Shown: positions 27,061 through 39,080, counted from the stretch's first letter. The stretch is 64,000 bases of DNA from Bryopsis sp. KO-2023 (GCA_030272585.1 BSYQ01000005.1:3534001-3598000); one strand, 5' to 3'. Notes: generated by a model not told the origin, from the sequence alone. Numbers and translations are program-made.

Positions 27061-28077
27061 CTATTATATAGATCGTTGTGGCTCCGTTTGTGAGATGGAT
27101 ACGAGATTGTGTCGAATGTGAAATCGCTGTAACCTCCAAAATGTTTGGACGTTGCAAAGAGGTGCCTTTGGGTCGACTCACAAACCTCGACGGATACTTT
27201 GTGAAATCGTTTGGTACTTGGTGTCAAATCACCTCAACTTTGATCGTCGGCAGGTCGTAAGTCGAAGAGCAACCTGACTGTACGCCTGAGTTTTATAATG
27301 TATATTTTACAAGAGTAGCATGTTGCATGCATGCATCATCTGGTGTCGTTGCCTGGTCCTATGATACTTCTGTGGGTTTTAACAGTGCAAACTGATTCAT
27401 CATAGAAACAATCGTAGAAGCAAATGGAAATGATTCCTGAAAATACATATCTATCAGAGAACAATGTTGAAGAATAGGGACGGATTTTCTCAGCAACAGA
27501 CTGGGACACCGGTAGTGTTCAGTGTGGGAGGCCATCTTCCGATAAAAATTCAAAGAAACAAACAAAAATTCGAACTGGACGAATTGCTTCAAATTTGGCT
27601 TTAAAGCCATACCACCAAAGGAATTTTGAAAAAGTTAATAGTTGTTGCCTATCAACCATCCACCATCCACACCATCCACATCCACTGCTCTCCAATCGTC
27701 CACCCACGAATTCGAACTGCATATTTTATTGGACAGTCGGGGGCTTCAGGTTCATACCAAACACCAATAATTACAAAACAGAAAAAAAAGAGACCATCAA
27801 CCCTCTTATGACGCCAGAAAACTACACGTCCATATTTATTTCAATCACCCAACAAGTGATGCCAGAAAAACAAAAAAGTTCTATTGGCTTACAGGGGGGA
27901 GATCCTGGGATCGTGGATACTTTTTAGCTGGGTGGCTTCTTCGCGTGTAATTATGTTATGTTATGTTATTATGTTATGTTATGATACTTTTTAGCATGTA
28001 CTTTGATGGTCGAACCCTTTCTATTATCCCCGCCAAATCAAATTACGTCAATGTTTCACTGAGTCAATTCAAGAGTT
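27061..28077. other. spacer with simple repeats
   Basis: No gene is supported. A TTATG/TTATT simple repeat lies at about 27950-27982, and a shorter related TTATG run occurs near the other end of the interior at about 51392-51403. Confidence 0.5.
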
Positions 28078-29972
28078 ATGGCTTGCAAGCGCCGCGCAAC
28101 GTTTCTGCAGTTCTCTCTCCTTTTTCTGTGCTCAAGTCGCGTAGGAAGAAGTATCTCTTCGGACGATCAACGCAGGCCGCTGCTGGAACTTACTTCAGAC
28201 GGGACAGTCTTCAACGTCAGGAGCGTCGACGATTTCAAACAGGCGCTGTTTTTGCGGAGAGTGACGCGAATTTTCTTGTTCCAAGATGTGTGGATCACAG
28301 AACCCGAGTGGAAAGACTTCGTGGTCCCAGAAATCGATAGGGAAGTCGTCGTTGCACCTCACGATTCTCTTCTCGATGAAGGAGTCGTCCCTCAGTTGTT
28401 CACGGATGGCCTTCTTAGAAGAATCAAGGTCAGACATCCTTCAAGACTGTCTCTCAAACACTCAGCAGTCAAAACTACCACTACTGACCGCCACTCCAAG
28501 CTGGAGGGGAGCTTAACTGTCTGACTGGAGGCGTCATTTTCTTTTTCAACTCCTCCAGATTGTCGAGAATGGGCTGTTGATACTTCGACACATCCAGGCA
28601 GTAGACATAGGGGAGCCCCGTGTTGTTGATGGAGAGACCAGACTGCTAGCCTTCTTCGATATCATGCCGGGGCGGGAGGTACACTTCCACAACACCACCT
28701 GGAACGTGGAACCATTCTGCTCTAGTCTGGGTGGTCTGGCTGGTGTGGCAAGCGCAACGATGAGACGATGTATAATTCCCGATTGTGAAATAGTTGTGCG
28801 TGAGGAGACCAATACGGTGTTTGTGGAGAGGGGCCGATGGAACAATGCTGTGATAGCTGGAGAGGAAACTCCACAGGTGAAAACAAATTCGGGGAAAGAA
28901 CTTACTATCACACAATAATTTTGATTCACTGTGTTTCTCAAGTAGACTGACTGCTTCTTTGAATGTTGAGAAAGCGTGGTAACAAAAACATCGGGGATGA
29001 ACAGGGGTACTTCGAAGTGCACAATACAACTTGGGATTGTGGTGAATTGAGGCCGAGAGAATGGATCACCCGGGCTATTCCGGACAGGAATCATGATGTA
29101 TGGCGCGCCACGATCTCTTTCTTGCAGCACGTTGATGCAGACTTTCGCTTTCCCTGAAATGGCCCCTGTTGCGCTCCAGGTTTCATCCATGGCTGGGTTT
29201 GTCACTGTGGTGCGCAATGCACCTGTGCACAGCTACACAAGTATCGTTCTCGAAAAGAATCTCACGTTTTTCGATTCGTTTTTCCCTGAAAGCGGGCTCC
29301 ACATCAATCACAGAAAGGTGCGCGTGGAGGGAGTCGACGGTCGCTCAATTACTCTCCAGGATGTGTTGGGTCCCGTTTTCCCTATTCTCTTGTTGGGACA
29401 CCTGGAAATCTTCAACACTAACTTTCTGATGAAAACATGCGATCTGAGTCCGTGGAGGAGATTCATTGAGGATGGGGATCAACGAGAGAAAACCGTGAAG
29501 GGAGTTTCCGATCCCGTAAGTACCAGCTCAATTTTCTACACAAGGTTTATGCTTTGGAAGTGCTCCTGAAAAACCGCTTCTTTTTGCAGGCTTATGGTTC
29601 GGAGTGGCAATATGTTATTCCCAGTGCCATCATCAAGGCTGTTCCTTCCCCCCAGACCAAAACGACGCTGAAGAATGTTACATTCTTTTGCAATAAATGC
29701 AGCCCAGTGTCCTTCACTCAATATGGCGCCGCCCTCGTCCAAGCAAACATTTCACACTTCCGAGACTTCGTCCCTGACAACGGGAGCGCCATGTCAGACA
29801 GTTTCCCAATCCGTTATTCCGCTGAAAATGCAAACTTGGTCACCCGGACTGGGAGCGCGTCCCTCAATTTGCAGAGAATTGGTTTGGAGTCCTACTATGA
29901 TGTTTATAACTCCTTTGCTGCCTTGGATCTCGAAAATGTGACGCTTACCTGCGGCAGCTTTGGATCCATACA
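28078..29972 (+). pseudogene. secreted repeat protein, possibly beta-helix, incomplete
   Basis: Exon 1 (28078-28428) starts with a signal-peptide-like stretch, followed by RPLLELTSDGTVFNVRSVDD. Exon 2 is 28559-28876 (IVENGLLILRHIQAVDIG), and a probable exon 3 begins near 28975. A further exon is read at about 29140-29515, and another at 29590-29972 ends at a GTAAGT donor. Recurring short motifs such as VHFHNTTW, FEVHNTTW, LKNVTFFC and LENVTLTC suggest a parallel beta-helix of the pectate-lyase/Pmp type; this is inference. The reading frame changes between about 29092 and 29150. Only a very short intron or a frameshift explains this. No following exon was found past 29972, so the gene looks decayed or 3'-truncated. 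The family was not identified. Confidence 0.5.
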
Positions 29973-32754
29973 GTAAGTTTCTTTTCGCATTGTTTTGCAC
30001 CTATCAGAAAATTTCCCTTTGGAAGATCTTCTAGAAGAGCGAAACATGCAATTGTGGATCGAAACACGATTATCTGGATATCTACGTTTTGTGCTGGAAA
30101 TCTCTGGCACCGATACTTTACCGCAAGCTTTACTGAATAAAAGTAAGCGGTACTTTCAGTAAACCATCAATTGGCGGTTAATATTTATTGTTTTCTTTTT
30201 AAGATTAAATCATTAGTGGAAATTGGCGGTTTGTTTTTACTGAGAAAGAGTAATCGAATGACAGAGTTGAGGACGAACCAGAGCCAAGCAGCGAAGACAA
30301 GACAGCCAAGCACAGCGATCCTGCACTTCATGGGTCGTCAAAAAACAAATCAAATGCTCCCACACTGGGGGCATTCGCTTGGGTCGTCTTGATCGTTGAA
30401 GTGGTGTTTTATGTGCTATCTTATGCTCATTCGTCTTCCATGTAGAATCAGTTCCGTATACAAGTTTTTCTGTTTCGAAATGTTTTTGTCCACAAAGCTG
30501 TCTTTGTGGCGTGGTTTAGTCAGTTAAGATATCTCTTCAGGAAGAGCGCTTGAAATCCAGCAGATCTCTCATATACGTATTCAATCTCAACCTACAAGTT
30601 AAACACGGTGGAGTGTTCAGGGTGTGCACGTGCACTTTTTTTTTTCCAACACGAATCTAACGCTGCTCTCCAGTTAGTTTCTTTACCCTGTCAGCCCTCC
30701 CCCGATGCTCAGACCCCTCGAGGTCCACGTATCTTTTCTGTAGTGTTCGCTCGTTTTAGTATCGCCATGATGAACGACGTCCGCATTTTTAATGTTCCCG
30801 AGGTCGCTGCCTATAGGCGTTCAAGGCATTCGATCTCGTTGCTTGGACAAGAGCCTGCCTTTGGGCCGTACCAAACTTCCCAAAGCTTATTGCAATAAGC
30901 TTCCGGGTTTGACCAATTGGTCGAACCCGGAAGCTCTTTGATCAGAGAGCATCATTTGAGCGCGAAACCCTCCCTCCACTTCGAAAGTTTGTGTGCTACT
31001 GAGAAAAACGTTTTGTGGCACCTCAGTGAGTTTTTTTCTTTTCAATCGTAAGCAATCTGAATCAGGAAAGCACCCCCCAGGAGAGAAAAGGGTTGCTCTC
31101 ATAGAGCTACCCCCTCTTTGGCTGAACCAATGAAAATAGACGGGAAAAGAAGTAACAACTTGTTACTAACAAGAGCGTCGCTGGCGATCAGCCGTCAGCG
31201 AGCATATCACGCTGCATCCCCCCTGGTTGTCATTGCTCATCAGTGTGTTGATTTGAAGGTCTTATTTTTGCTTTAGCAATCTCCCGAGGCCTTCTTGCTA
31301 CTGCCCAAGTTTCCGGGAGGCTAGGGAGACTTTTGTTGGTTCAACGCACCGTCCGGAAATCTGCGTCCAAAACCCTGTTTCCTTGCTTTTGGCTGGCTCC
31401 ATGGCGGCGACTGTGGCGGTAGATATTTTTCTGAACGACGAACTTTTCGACTGCGCAGGCGAGACCAGTAGATACTTGGTGAAGCTAACCTTTCAAGTAT
31501 GAAAAAGCTTACTTTCGATGGGCGAAGCTCAAAGTCAAGGTTGCTATGCCCTTAACTGTAACTGCTCGGTTGACCTTCCTCACTCGAGTGATTGAGAAAT
31601 ACGGAAATGAGGCAAAACACACGGGTAAAGAAACGGTCAGTGAAACGGTTCCAGTCCCGGTCTCGATAACGGTCATACAACCGGTCACGCTAAAGTCCCA
31701 AACCGCTCTCAAATCCCTTTGTAATCTGACCCACCCCTATCTGCTTCTCAGCTTTGCAGCATTGCAACAAAGCGAAACAAAAAGAGAAGAGGGAGGAAGA
31801 GATCCCCACACTCGATTCATGGAACATCGATGTTTAGTTTTAGTTGATGCTGAATAGAAAATCTTGACAATCATCCAACCATGAACGTTTCAAGACATGC
31901 CATGCCAGTTGGGGACATCACGCGTCACGCATCACCCAGTAATGCATCACGGGTTCTATTGATGTTTCAAAAAAACAATTCTGATGTGTCGATGTCTTGG
32001 GATGTTGTTGAAATGGATGTAAGCCCAGAGGCAAAACTCTTTTTGTCACTTGAACTCAAAGAACTGCAAGTTTCTAGACATATCCAAACCTTCAACCCAA
32101 AGCTCCTGAATGACACCAACTACTCCACCTGACTAATATCCATTCCTGACTAACACCGAGAATCCTCAGTCAGACTTGCAGTACAGCCCTAATTAGAACG
32201 TAACAACGGGTCCTTCACAATGTGGAAGCATTGTTCCCTCCCAATAGTTGATGATTTGCTCTCCCAGTTGATTAAATAGGTTGATTCAAGCGGTTTAAAC
32301 ACTCTTGGTGGCTGGGGTGGTTTTCGCTGTATACCCCCGATGCTTTAGGCTCTGGCCTGGCGTATATTGTACTCCTTCTGGTTTGTTGTATCCTCCCGCT
32401 CGCTGGAAGTTGGCTGGAAGAAGTAGAAGTGACTCGGTACCTCTCGATCGATTTTCAGCAGCATCTCGAGATCTCAACGAAGAAGGAAAAAAAAAAAGGA
32501 TCTCTGCATATGTTGGGAGGAAGGGTTAACAGGGCCTGGTCCCCGCGGGTTTACCCCCTCTTTGTCCGCCGGTCGCGGTCGCGGTCGCCGCGCCGGTCTA
32601 ACACGCACGCCGGTCGCGCCGGTCTAACACGCACGCCGGTCGCGCGGTCGATGCGGCGGCTAACGCGACCCTAAACCAAATATAAATAAACGGAATAATC
32701 GGAAGTCGGACTGAAGGGGATTCACGTGAAAATCACAAGTCGATCAGACTAGGG
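29973..32754. other. accessory interior with small unassigned frames
   Basis: A 32-codon start exon at 31401-31496 (MAATVAVDIFLNDELFDCAG) ends at a GTATGA donor but has no clear continuation. Frames at 30608-30898, 31546-31857 and 31881-32132 show no domain. A GC-rich patch of repeated CCGGTCGCG units lies at 32568-32655. None is called as a gene. Confidence 0.4.
30898..30935. repeat. 38 bp near-perfect palindrome
   Basis: The centre is CCAATTGG and the arms begin AGCTTCCGGGTT. Only one pair of the 19 mismatches. It could extrude as a cruciform or mark an insertion end. Confidence 0.85.
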
Positions 32755-34885
32755 AGGCCAGCAAACGAAACCCGCCTCCCCGTCCGTCCGTGTCTCCGTC
32801 CACACTCAATGAACGAAACGAGTTAAAATCACAAGTCGATCAGACGAGGGAGGCCAGCAAACGAAACCCGCCTCCCCGCCCGTCCGTGTCTCCGTCCACA
32901 CTCAATGAACGAAACGAGTTAAAATCACAAGTCGATCAGACGAGGGAGGCCAGCAAACGAAACCCGCCTCCCCGTCCGTCCGTGTCTCCGTCCACACTCA
33001 ATGAACGAAACGAGTTAAAATCACAAGTCGATCAGACGAGGGAGGCCAGCAAACGAAACCCGCCTCCCCGCCCCCCCGTGTCTCCGTCCACACTCAATGA
33101 ACGAAACGAGTTAAAATCACAAGTCGATCAGACGAGAGAGGCCAGCAAACGAAACCCGCCTCCCCGCCCCCCCGTGTCTCCGTCCACACTGAAAGAACAA
33201 AACGAGGGAGGCCAGCAAACGAAACCCGCCTCCCCGCCCGTCCGTGTCTCCGTCCACACTCAATGAACGAAACGAGTTAAAATCACAAGTCGATCAGACG
33301 AGAGAGGCCAGCAAACGAAACCCGCCTCCCCGCCCCCCCGTGTCTCCGTCCACACTGAAAGAACAAAACGAGGGAGGCCAGCAAACGAAACCCGCCTCCC
33401 CGCCCGTCCGTGTCTCCGTCCACACTCAATGAACGAAACGAGTTAAAATCACAAGTCGATCAGACGAGAGAGGCCAGCAAACGAAACCCGCCTCCCCGCC
33501 CCCCCGTGTCTCCGTCCACACTGAAAGAACAAAACGAGGGAGGCCAGCAAACGAAACCCGCCTCTCCGTCCGCCCGTGTCTCCGCCCACACTGGATGAAC
33601 GAAACGAGGGAGGCCAGGAAACGAAACCCGCCTCTCCGTCCGCCCGTGTCTCCGCCCACACTGGATGAACGAAACGAGGGAGGCCAGCAAACAAAACCCG
33701 CCTCCCCGTCCGCCCGTGTCTCCGTCCACACTGGATGAACGAAACGAGGGAGGCCAGCAAACAAAACCCGCCTCCCCGTCCGCCCGTGTCTCCGTCCACA
33801 CTCAATGAAGGAAACAGGTGAAAATCACAAGTCGATCAGACTAGGGAGGCCAGCAAACGAAACCCGCCTCCCCGCCCGCCCGTGTCTCCGTCCACACTGA
33901 AAGAACAAAACGAGGGAGGCCAGCAAACGAAACCCGCCTCTCCGTCCGCCCGTGTCTCCGCCCACACTGGATGAACGGAACGAGGGAGGCCAGGAAACGA
34001 AACCCGCCTCTCCGTCCGCCCGTGTCTCCGCCCACACTGGATGAACGAAACGAGGGAGGCCAGCAAACAAAACCCGCCTCCCCGTCCGCCCGTGTCTCCG
34101 TCCACACTCAATGAACGAAACGAGTTAAAATCACAAGTCGATCAGACGAGGGAGGCCAGCAAACGAAACCCGCCTCCCCGCCCGCCCGTGTCTCCGTCCA
34201 CACTGAAAGAACGAAACGAGGGAGGCCAGCAAACAAAACCCGCCTCCCCGTCCGCCCGTGTCTCCGTCCACACTCAATGAAGGAAACAGGTGAAAATCAC
34301 AAGTCGATCAGACTAGGGAGGCCAGCAAACGAAACCCGCCTCCCCGTCCGCCCGTGTCTCCGTCCACACTAAAAAAACAAAACGAGGGAGGCCAGCAAAC
34401 GAAACCCGCCTCCCCGCCCGTCCGTGTCTCCGTCCACACTCAATGAACGAAACGAGTTAAAATCACAAGTCGATCAGACGAGGGAGGCCAGCAAACGAAA
34501 CCCGCCTCCCCGCCCGCCCGTGTCTCCGTCCACACTGAAAGAACGAAACGAGGGAGGCCAGCAAACAAAACCCGCCTCCCCGTCCGCCCGTGTCTCCGTC
34601 CACACTCAATGAAGGAAACAGGTGAAAATCACAAGTCGATCAGACTAGGGAGGCCAGCAAACGAAACCCGCCTCCCCGTCCGCCCGTGTCTCCGTCCACA
34701 CTAAAAGAACAAAACGAGGGAGGCCAGCAAACGAAACCCGCCTCCCCGCCCGTCCGTGTCTCCGTCCACACTCAATGAAGGAAACCAGTGAAAATCACAA
34801 GTCGATCAGACTAGGGAGGCCAGCAAACGAAACCCGCCTCCCCGTCCGTCCGTGTCTCCGTCCACACTGAATGAACGAAACGAGC
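32755..34885. repeat. 2.1 kb minisatellite of 96 bp and 70 bp units
   Basis: About 25 units share the core GAGGGAGGCCAGCAAACGAA, CCCGCCTCCCC and GTGTCTCCGTCCACACT. The long unit adds AAAATCACAAGTCGATCAGA, which the short unit lacks. The 96 bp unit is a multiple of three and open on both strands (for example ERNELKSQVDQTREAS on plus), producing false ORFs. Mixing with the 70 bp unit breaks any long frame. Confidence 0.95.
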
Positions 34886-35373
34886 GAAACGAAGGAGGTT
34901 ATGAAACGAAACGTTTTTGTGTTGTTGGTGGCGATTTCTTTTTCCTTACGGACAGACAAATTGATTGTTTTGGTATTGATTGTTTGTAATTGGAACTATG
35001 GTTTATTTTGTTTTTTTAAGAGCGGAAGGCATACCAAACCAATGAGTCAATCAATGATTACATGTGTCTGTGTTTGTTTGTTTTGTTCCCATCGCAACTC
35101 AGTACCAAACAATAACGTTCTCCAAAAATACGTAGGATCCATGAGCCCTTCTGGCAAGAAAAAAACACCGAAACACTCTCCCTTTCTTCCCAAAGATACC
35201 TCATTGTACAGTCCGTCCAAACACCTCTCCGTAGGTTTTAATATATCTACTGCCATTATTTCTGGCTTTAGAATTTCTCCAACACCAATTGAACAAGTCG
35301 TTCACCACAACGGATCTACCAATCCATAATGTCCTTCAGGATGCACTGAACCCCAGTTTGATAAAGAAAAGGA
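34886..35373. other. spacer between the minisatellite and the retrocopy-like unit
   Basis: A plus frame at 34871-35329 begins inside the last minisatellite unit and shows no domain. I see no supported gene. Confidence 0.45.
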
Positions 35374-35398
35374 TTTTTTTTTTTTTTTTTTTTTTTTT
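35374..35398 (-). repeat. 25 bp poly(A) on the minus strand
   Basis: An unbroken T25 on plus, read as A25 on minus, begins a few bases after the stop codon of the minus-strand ORF at 35404. This is the arrangement left by reverse transcription of a polyadenylated RNA. Confidence 0.8.
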
Positions 35399-35403
35399 CA
35401 GAT

Positions 35404-35730
35404 TCAGCCTCGTCGATTCCACCGCCGCGGCACATGATTGCGGAGAACAGAGTGCCTGCGAACGTAGCGGAGGAACAGGCGTCGGAGAGTGGGTCTCGCG
35501 GGGGCGTTTGCGGGCAACAGCGAGAGGACGATGCCTATCACGCCGATAAGCCGGTCATCGCACTCCGTGCATTGTCGCCTGGCGGCGGCAATCGCCTCCG
35601 CACCCTCGAAGCCCTCCCTCGCTTCCCGTAATCGCCGGTATGCTGCGAGCGCACGGGCGAGTTCGTGTCGCAGTTGTTCGAGGAAGCCGTTCAAATCCAT
35701 TTTCCAGAGTTGGTAGAACAGGGGAGCCAT
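35404..35730 (-). CDS. hypothetical 108-codon ORF followed by poly(A)
   Basis: The frame encodes a basic, helical-looking protein (MAPLFYQLWKMDLNGFLEQL at the start, RWNRRG at the end) with one CTECDD motif and a hydrophobic stretch LIGVIGIVLSLLP. I recognise no family. A TATATATATAT tract lies about 140 bp upstream at 35871-35881, and an A25 tract follows the stop almost directly. It may be a retroposed transcript or part of the neighbouring mobile unit. Confidence 0.45.
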   Translation of the reverse strand: MAPLFYQLWKMDLNGFLEQLRHELARALAAYRRLREAREGFEGAEAIAAARRQCTECDDRLIGVIGIVLSLLPANAPARPTLRRLFLRYVRRHSVLRNHVPRRWNRRG

Positions 35731-35870
35731 GGTTTCTATAGGTGGAGTTTTGATAGGTTGAGTCAGCCAGGGTCTTCGGAGGATGTGACGTCGTGTGTGT
35801 GGAGGGCAAGGTTTGAGGGGGGACTGCGTGTACGAAATAACAGGTGGACATAACCGGTGTAGTTGGAGGA

Positions 35871-35881
35871 TATATATATAT
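35871..35881 (-). promoter_or_regulatory. TATA-like tract upstream of the 35404-35730 ORF
   Basis: An alternating TA run lies about 140 bp 5' of the ORF start on minus. A similar tract lies about 100 bp 5' of the KDZ transposase. Functional role is inferred only. Confidence 0.35.
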
Positions 35882-36004
35882 GGTTATGCTAGTTGGAAGA
35901 TGCTTTTTAGCGTGCCTGTGGCGCTATATTATTTAATTGTGTTCGTTTGTTGGAGTCCCAAGTGTCTGCAACGACGTCAGTCAATCACACGGTGAGATTC
36001 GGTT

Positions 36005-36205
36005 TTAACACCCAGTTACAATGAAAGTGCCGCTCTTTTGCCCCTGAGTTTAATTTATGGAGATGCATTAAATTGTTTTATAACGGAAAACCAATCAGGC
36101 TTCACTGGTGGTCGTTGCCTCTTTATGTGCCGCTGTCTGTGCCTCTTTCTGTGCCGCCAAAAAGAGGCGGCGGCACGAAGTTTGTGTTCAGGTGGTTGGC
36201 TGTTG
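36005..36205 (-). repeat. inverted single copy of the 185 bp hairpin repeat
   Basis: The reverse complement of the unit that forms the arrays at 37663-39080 and 44050-44695. It keeps AGAGGCGGCGGCAC and the inverted GTGCCGCC/GGCGGCAC pair. It lies between the coiled-coil gene at 36409 and the start of the ORF at 35730. Confidence 0.85.
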
Positions 36206-36408
36206 GAAGCCCCTACCATTGCGTGTTCGTGTCGACGCGACACTGGGTTGCCGTTTGATTTATGATAAAAATGAAATAAAACTGATCAGCGGAATTAACA
36301 AGCCAACAGAACAAACGAACCAACCTTGGTTACAAAAATAATATTTCAATTTTTCATTCAGTCAGTCATTAATCATAAAATTCAATTATGAAGTCCCCCC
36401 CCCCTTAG

Positions 36409-37473
36409 CTAACTCCCGCCTGCCTCCCCCCCCTCCCCCGGCTGACCTCCCTGTGCCTCCCCCCCCTCCCCCGGCTGACCTCCCTCTGGCTGACCCCCCT
36501 CCCCCGGCTGACCTCCCTGTGCCTCCCCCCCCTCCCCCGGCTGACCTCCCTCTGGCTGACCCCCCTCCCCCGGCTGACCTCCCTGTGCCTCCCCCCCCTC
36601 CCCCGGCTGACCCCCCTCTGGCTGACCCCCCTCTGGCTGACCCCCCTCTGGCTCATTCCCCTGCCCAACGGTGAAAAAAACACCCGGTAGAGTTTTCGGA
36701 TCCACAAGTGGATCCCCTCCCACCACCATCCCCACCTTCCTGATCTCCATCGCTCTCCCCTTCTCCCTGTAGATCTTTGAGATCTGGTTTGCAAGGCGGC
36801 GGGTTTGTGGGATCGGAGACCTCTCGCAAAGGAGGCAGAACGGCGGCTCGTGCACTCCGATTCTCGGTGCTGCCATGGCCTCGGGGAAGAACGCGCGGCG
36901 CACAGTCTTCGTTGGGGTGACCTCGAGTGTCTGGGTCAGCCAGAACTTGTCCCGGCAGAGGGCATTCTCACAAACGATGTGAGCGTCGCAGAACTTCACG
37001 GCCATGCCGTTGAAGCTGCCCCCCGCCGGCCTGTCCGATTCACCCTTCTTGCAAAAGATGCAAGCAGCCGGGGTGATACATGGGGTGTCCGGGGTGCGCC
37101 TCGGCTGGTGCGGCCGCGTGTCCTTGCGGGCTCTTTTCCGTCTCCTTGACGGCTCCTTCCCTGTCAATCCCCTCCGCCTTATCGGTAGCTCCGCCTCCGC
37201 CTCCTCCTCCGCCCCCGTCTCCGTCTCGGATCCCCGTGTCCGTTTCTGACGTCTGCTCGGACCCTCTGTGTCCCCACCCTCCTGGAATTCATCCATATCC
37301 GCCCCCCCTTCCCAACGTTCCTCTTCCTCCTCTTCCGTCCAATCCTCCTCGTCCAGCGTCTCCATCACCGACTTTTGGATCCTCTTCAAATTCCTCCTCT
37401 CCTTTGTTGCCCTTCTTTTCCATTTCTCCACCTCTGCCCTCAATCGTTCATTTTCTTTTTTCAATGCGTCCAT
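36409..37473 (-). CDS. coiled-coil protein with C-terminal zinc-binding pattern (paralogue 1)
   Basis: I start at the ATG at 37473 (MDALKKENERLRAEVEKWKR), which opens a coiled coil; the frame extends further upstream but only into a Cys/Val-rich noise stretch. It encodes 354 residues. After the coiled coil come an acidic region (EEDWTEEEEEE) and a basic region (RRRKRARK). Then comes a cysteine/histidine module: CIFC, about 23 residues, FCDAHIVC, and later FCLLC. This CxxC ... CxxHxxC ... CxxC order matches the protein at 39366-40991. The tail has repeats of GEGGQPEGGQP and GEGGEAQGGQP, mirrored on the other strand as Pro-rich frames. The family was not identified. It shares the hairpin-repeat array with the divergent paralogue and probably belongs to the mobile unit. 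Confidence 0.65.
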   Translation of the reverse strand: MDALKKENERLRAEVEKWKRRATKERRNLKRIQKSVMETLDEEDWTEEEEEERWEGGADMDEFQEGGDTEGPSRRQKRTRGSETETGAEEEAEAELPIRRRGLTGKEPSRRRKRARKDTRPHQPRRTPDTPCITPAACIFCKKGESDRPAGGSFNGMAVKFCDAHIVCENALCRDKFWLTQTLEVTPTKTVRRAFFPEAMAAPRIGVHEPPFCLLCERSPIPQTRRLANQISKIYREKGRAMEIRKVGMVVGGDPLVDPKTLPGVFFTVGQGNEPEGGQPEGGQPEGGQPGEGGEAQGGQPGEGGQPEGGQPGEGGEAQGGQPGEGGQPEGGQPGEGGEAQGGQPGEGGEAGGS

Positions 37474-37662
37474 CCCGCACACGCACGCTCTTACTCTCTC
37501 TCTCACAACCACACACACACACCCAACCAGCGACAGGCAGCAACCGTTCAAAAAAAAGCGGAGAGCGAAAAAAAGAGCGTGCGTTTTGAGGCCAAAACTG
37601 CGTTGTTTCAATGCTGACACTGCTCCTCAGAGTCTTTTCGCTCGTCGCCTTCATCAAGTGAA

Positions 37663-39080
37663 ATGACAATTAGCGGCAAAAGAGCGGCACTTTCATTGGA
37701 ACTGTGTGTCAAAACCGAACCTCACCGTGCCACCGCCTCTTGTTGGCGGCACAGAAAGAGGCACAGGCAGCGGCACACAAAGAGGCAACGACCACCAGTG
37801 AAGCGCGATTGGTTTTCCGTTATAAAACAATTTAATTCATCTCCATAAATTAAACTCAGCGGCAAAAGAGCGGCACTTTCATTGGAACTGTGTGTCAAAA
37901 CCGAACCTCACCGTGCCGCCGCCTCTTGTTGGCGGCACAGAAAGAGGCACAGATAGCGGCACACAAAGAGGCAACGACCACCAGTGAAGCGCGATTGGTT
38001 TTCCGTTATAAAACAATTTCATGCATCTCCATAAATTAAACTCAGCGGCAAAAGAGCGGCACTTTCATTGGCACTGTGTGTCACAACCGAACCTCACCGT
38101 GCCGCCGCCTCTTTTTGGCGGCACAGAAAGAGGCACAGAAAGAGGCACACAAAGAGGCAACGACCACCAGTGAAGCGCGATTGGTTTTCCGTTATAAAAC
38201 AATTTCATGCATCTCCATAAATTAAACTCAGCGGCAAAAGAGCGGCACTTTCATTGCAACTGTGTGTCAAAACCGAACCTCACCGTGCCGCCGCCTCTTG
38301 TTGGCGGCACAGAAAGAGGCACAGACAGCGGCACACAAAGAGGCAACGACCACCAGTTAAAACAATTTCATGCATCTCCATAAATTAAACTCAGCGGCAA
38401 AAGAGCGGCACTTTCATTGCAACTGTGTGTCAAAACCGAACCTCACCGTGCCGCCGCCTCTTGTTGGCGGCACAGAAAGAGGCACAGACAGCGGCACACA
38501 AAGAGGCAACGACCACCAGTGAAGCGCGATTGGTTTTCCGTTATAAAACAATTTCATGCATCTCCATAAATTAAACTCAGCGGCAAAAGAGCGGCACTTT
38601 CATTGCAACTATGTGTCAAAACCGAACCTCACCGTGCCGCCGCCTCTTGTTGGCGGCACAGAAAGAGGCACAGACAGCGGCACACAAAGAGGCAACGACC
38701 ACCAGTCAAGCGCGATTGGTTTTCCGTTATAAAACAATTTCATGCATCTCCATAAATTAAACTCAGCGGCAAAAGAGCGGCACTTTCATTGCAACTGTGT
38801 GTCAAAACCGAACCTCACCGTGCCGCCGCCTCTTTTTGGCGGCACAGAAAGAGGCACAGACAGCGGCACATAAAGAGGCAACGACCACCAGTGAAGCCCG
38901 ATTGGTTTTCCGTTATAAAACAATTTCATGCATCTCCACAAATTAAACTCAGCGGCAAAAGAGCGGCACTTTCATTGCAACTGTGTGTCAAAACCAAACC
39001 TCACCGTGCCGCCGCCTCTTGTTGGCGGCACAGAAAGAGGCACAGACAACGGCACATACAGAGGCAACGACCACCAGTAA
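37663..39080 (+). repeat. array of about eight 185 bp hairpin repeats
   Basis: Each unit contains CAGCGGCAAAAGAGCGGCAC, ACCGAACCTCACC, the inverted pair GTGCCGCC ... GGCGGCAC, AGAGGCAACGACCACC and GATTGGTTTTCCGTTATAAA. One unit is about 20 bp shorter. The array lies between two divergent coiled-coil/zinc genes, starting 190 bp from one start codon and ending 286 bp from the other, so it occupies their common 5' region. Confidence 0.95.

Noticed and set aside
32790..34612. Repetitive ORFs on both strands in the minisatellite
   Set aside because: They follow the repeat period, start and stop with the unit type, and have no flanking exon or domain.
32755..34885. CRISPR-like array
   Set aside because: Units are contiguous with no unique spacers, and the host is eukaryotic.
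36453..36674. Pro-rich plus-strand ORF
   Set aside because: Antisense of the Gly/Glu/Gln repeat tail of the coiled-coil/zinc protein.
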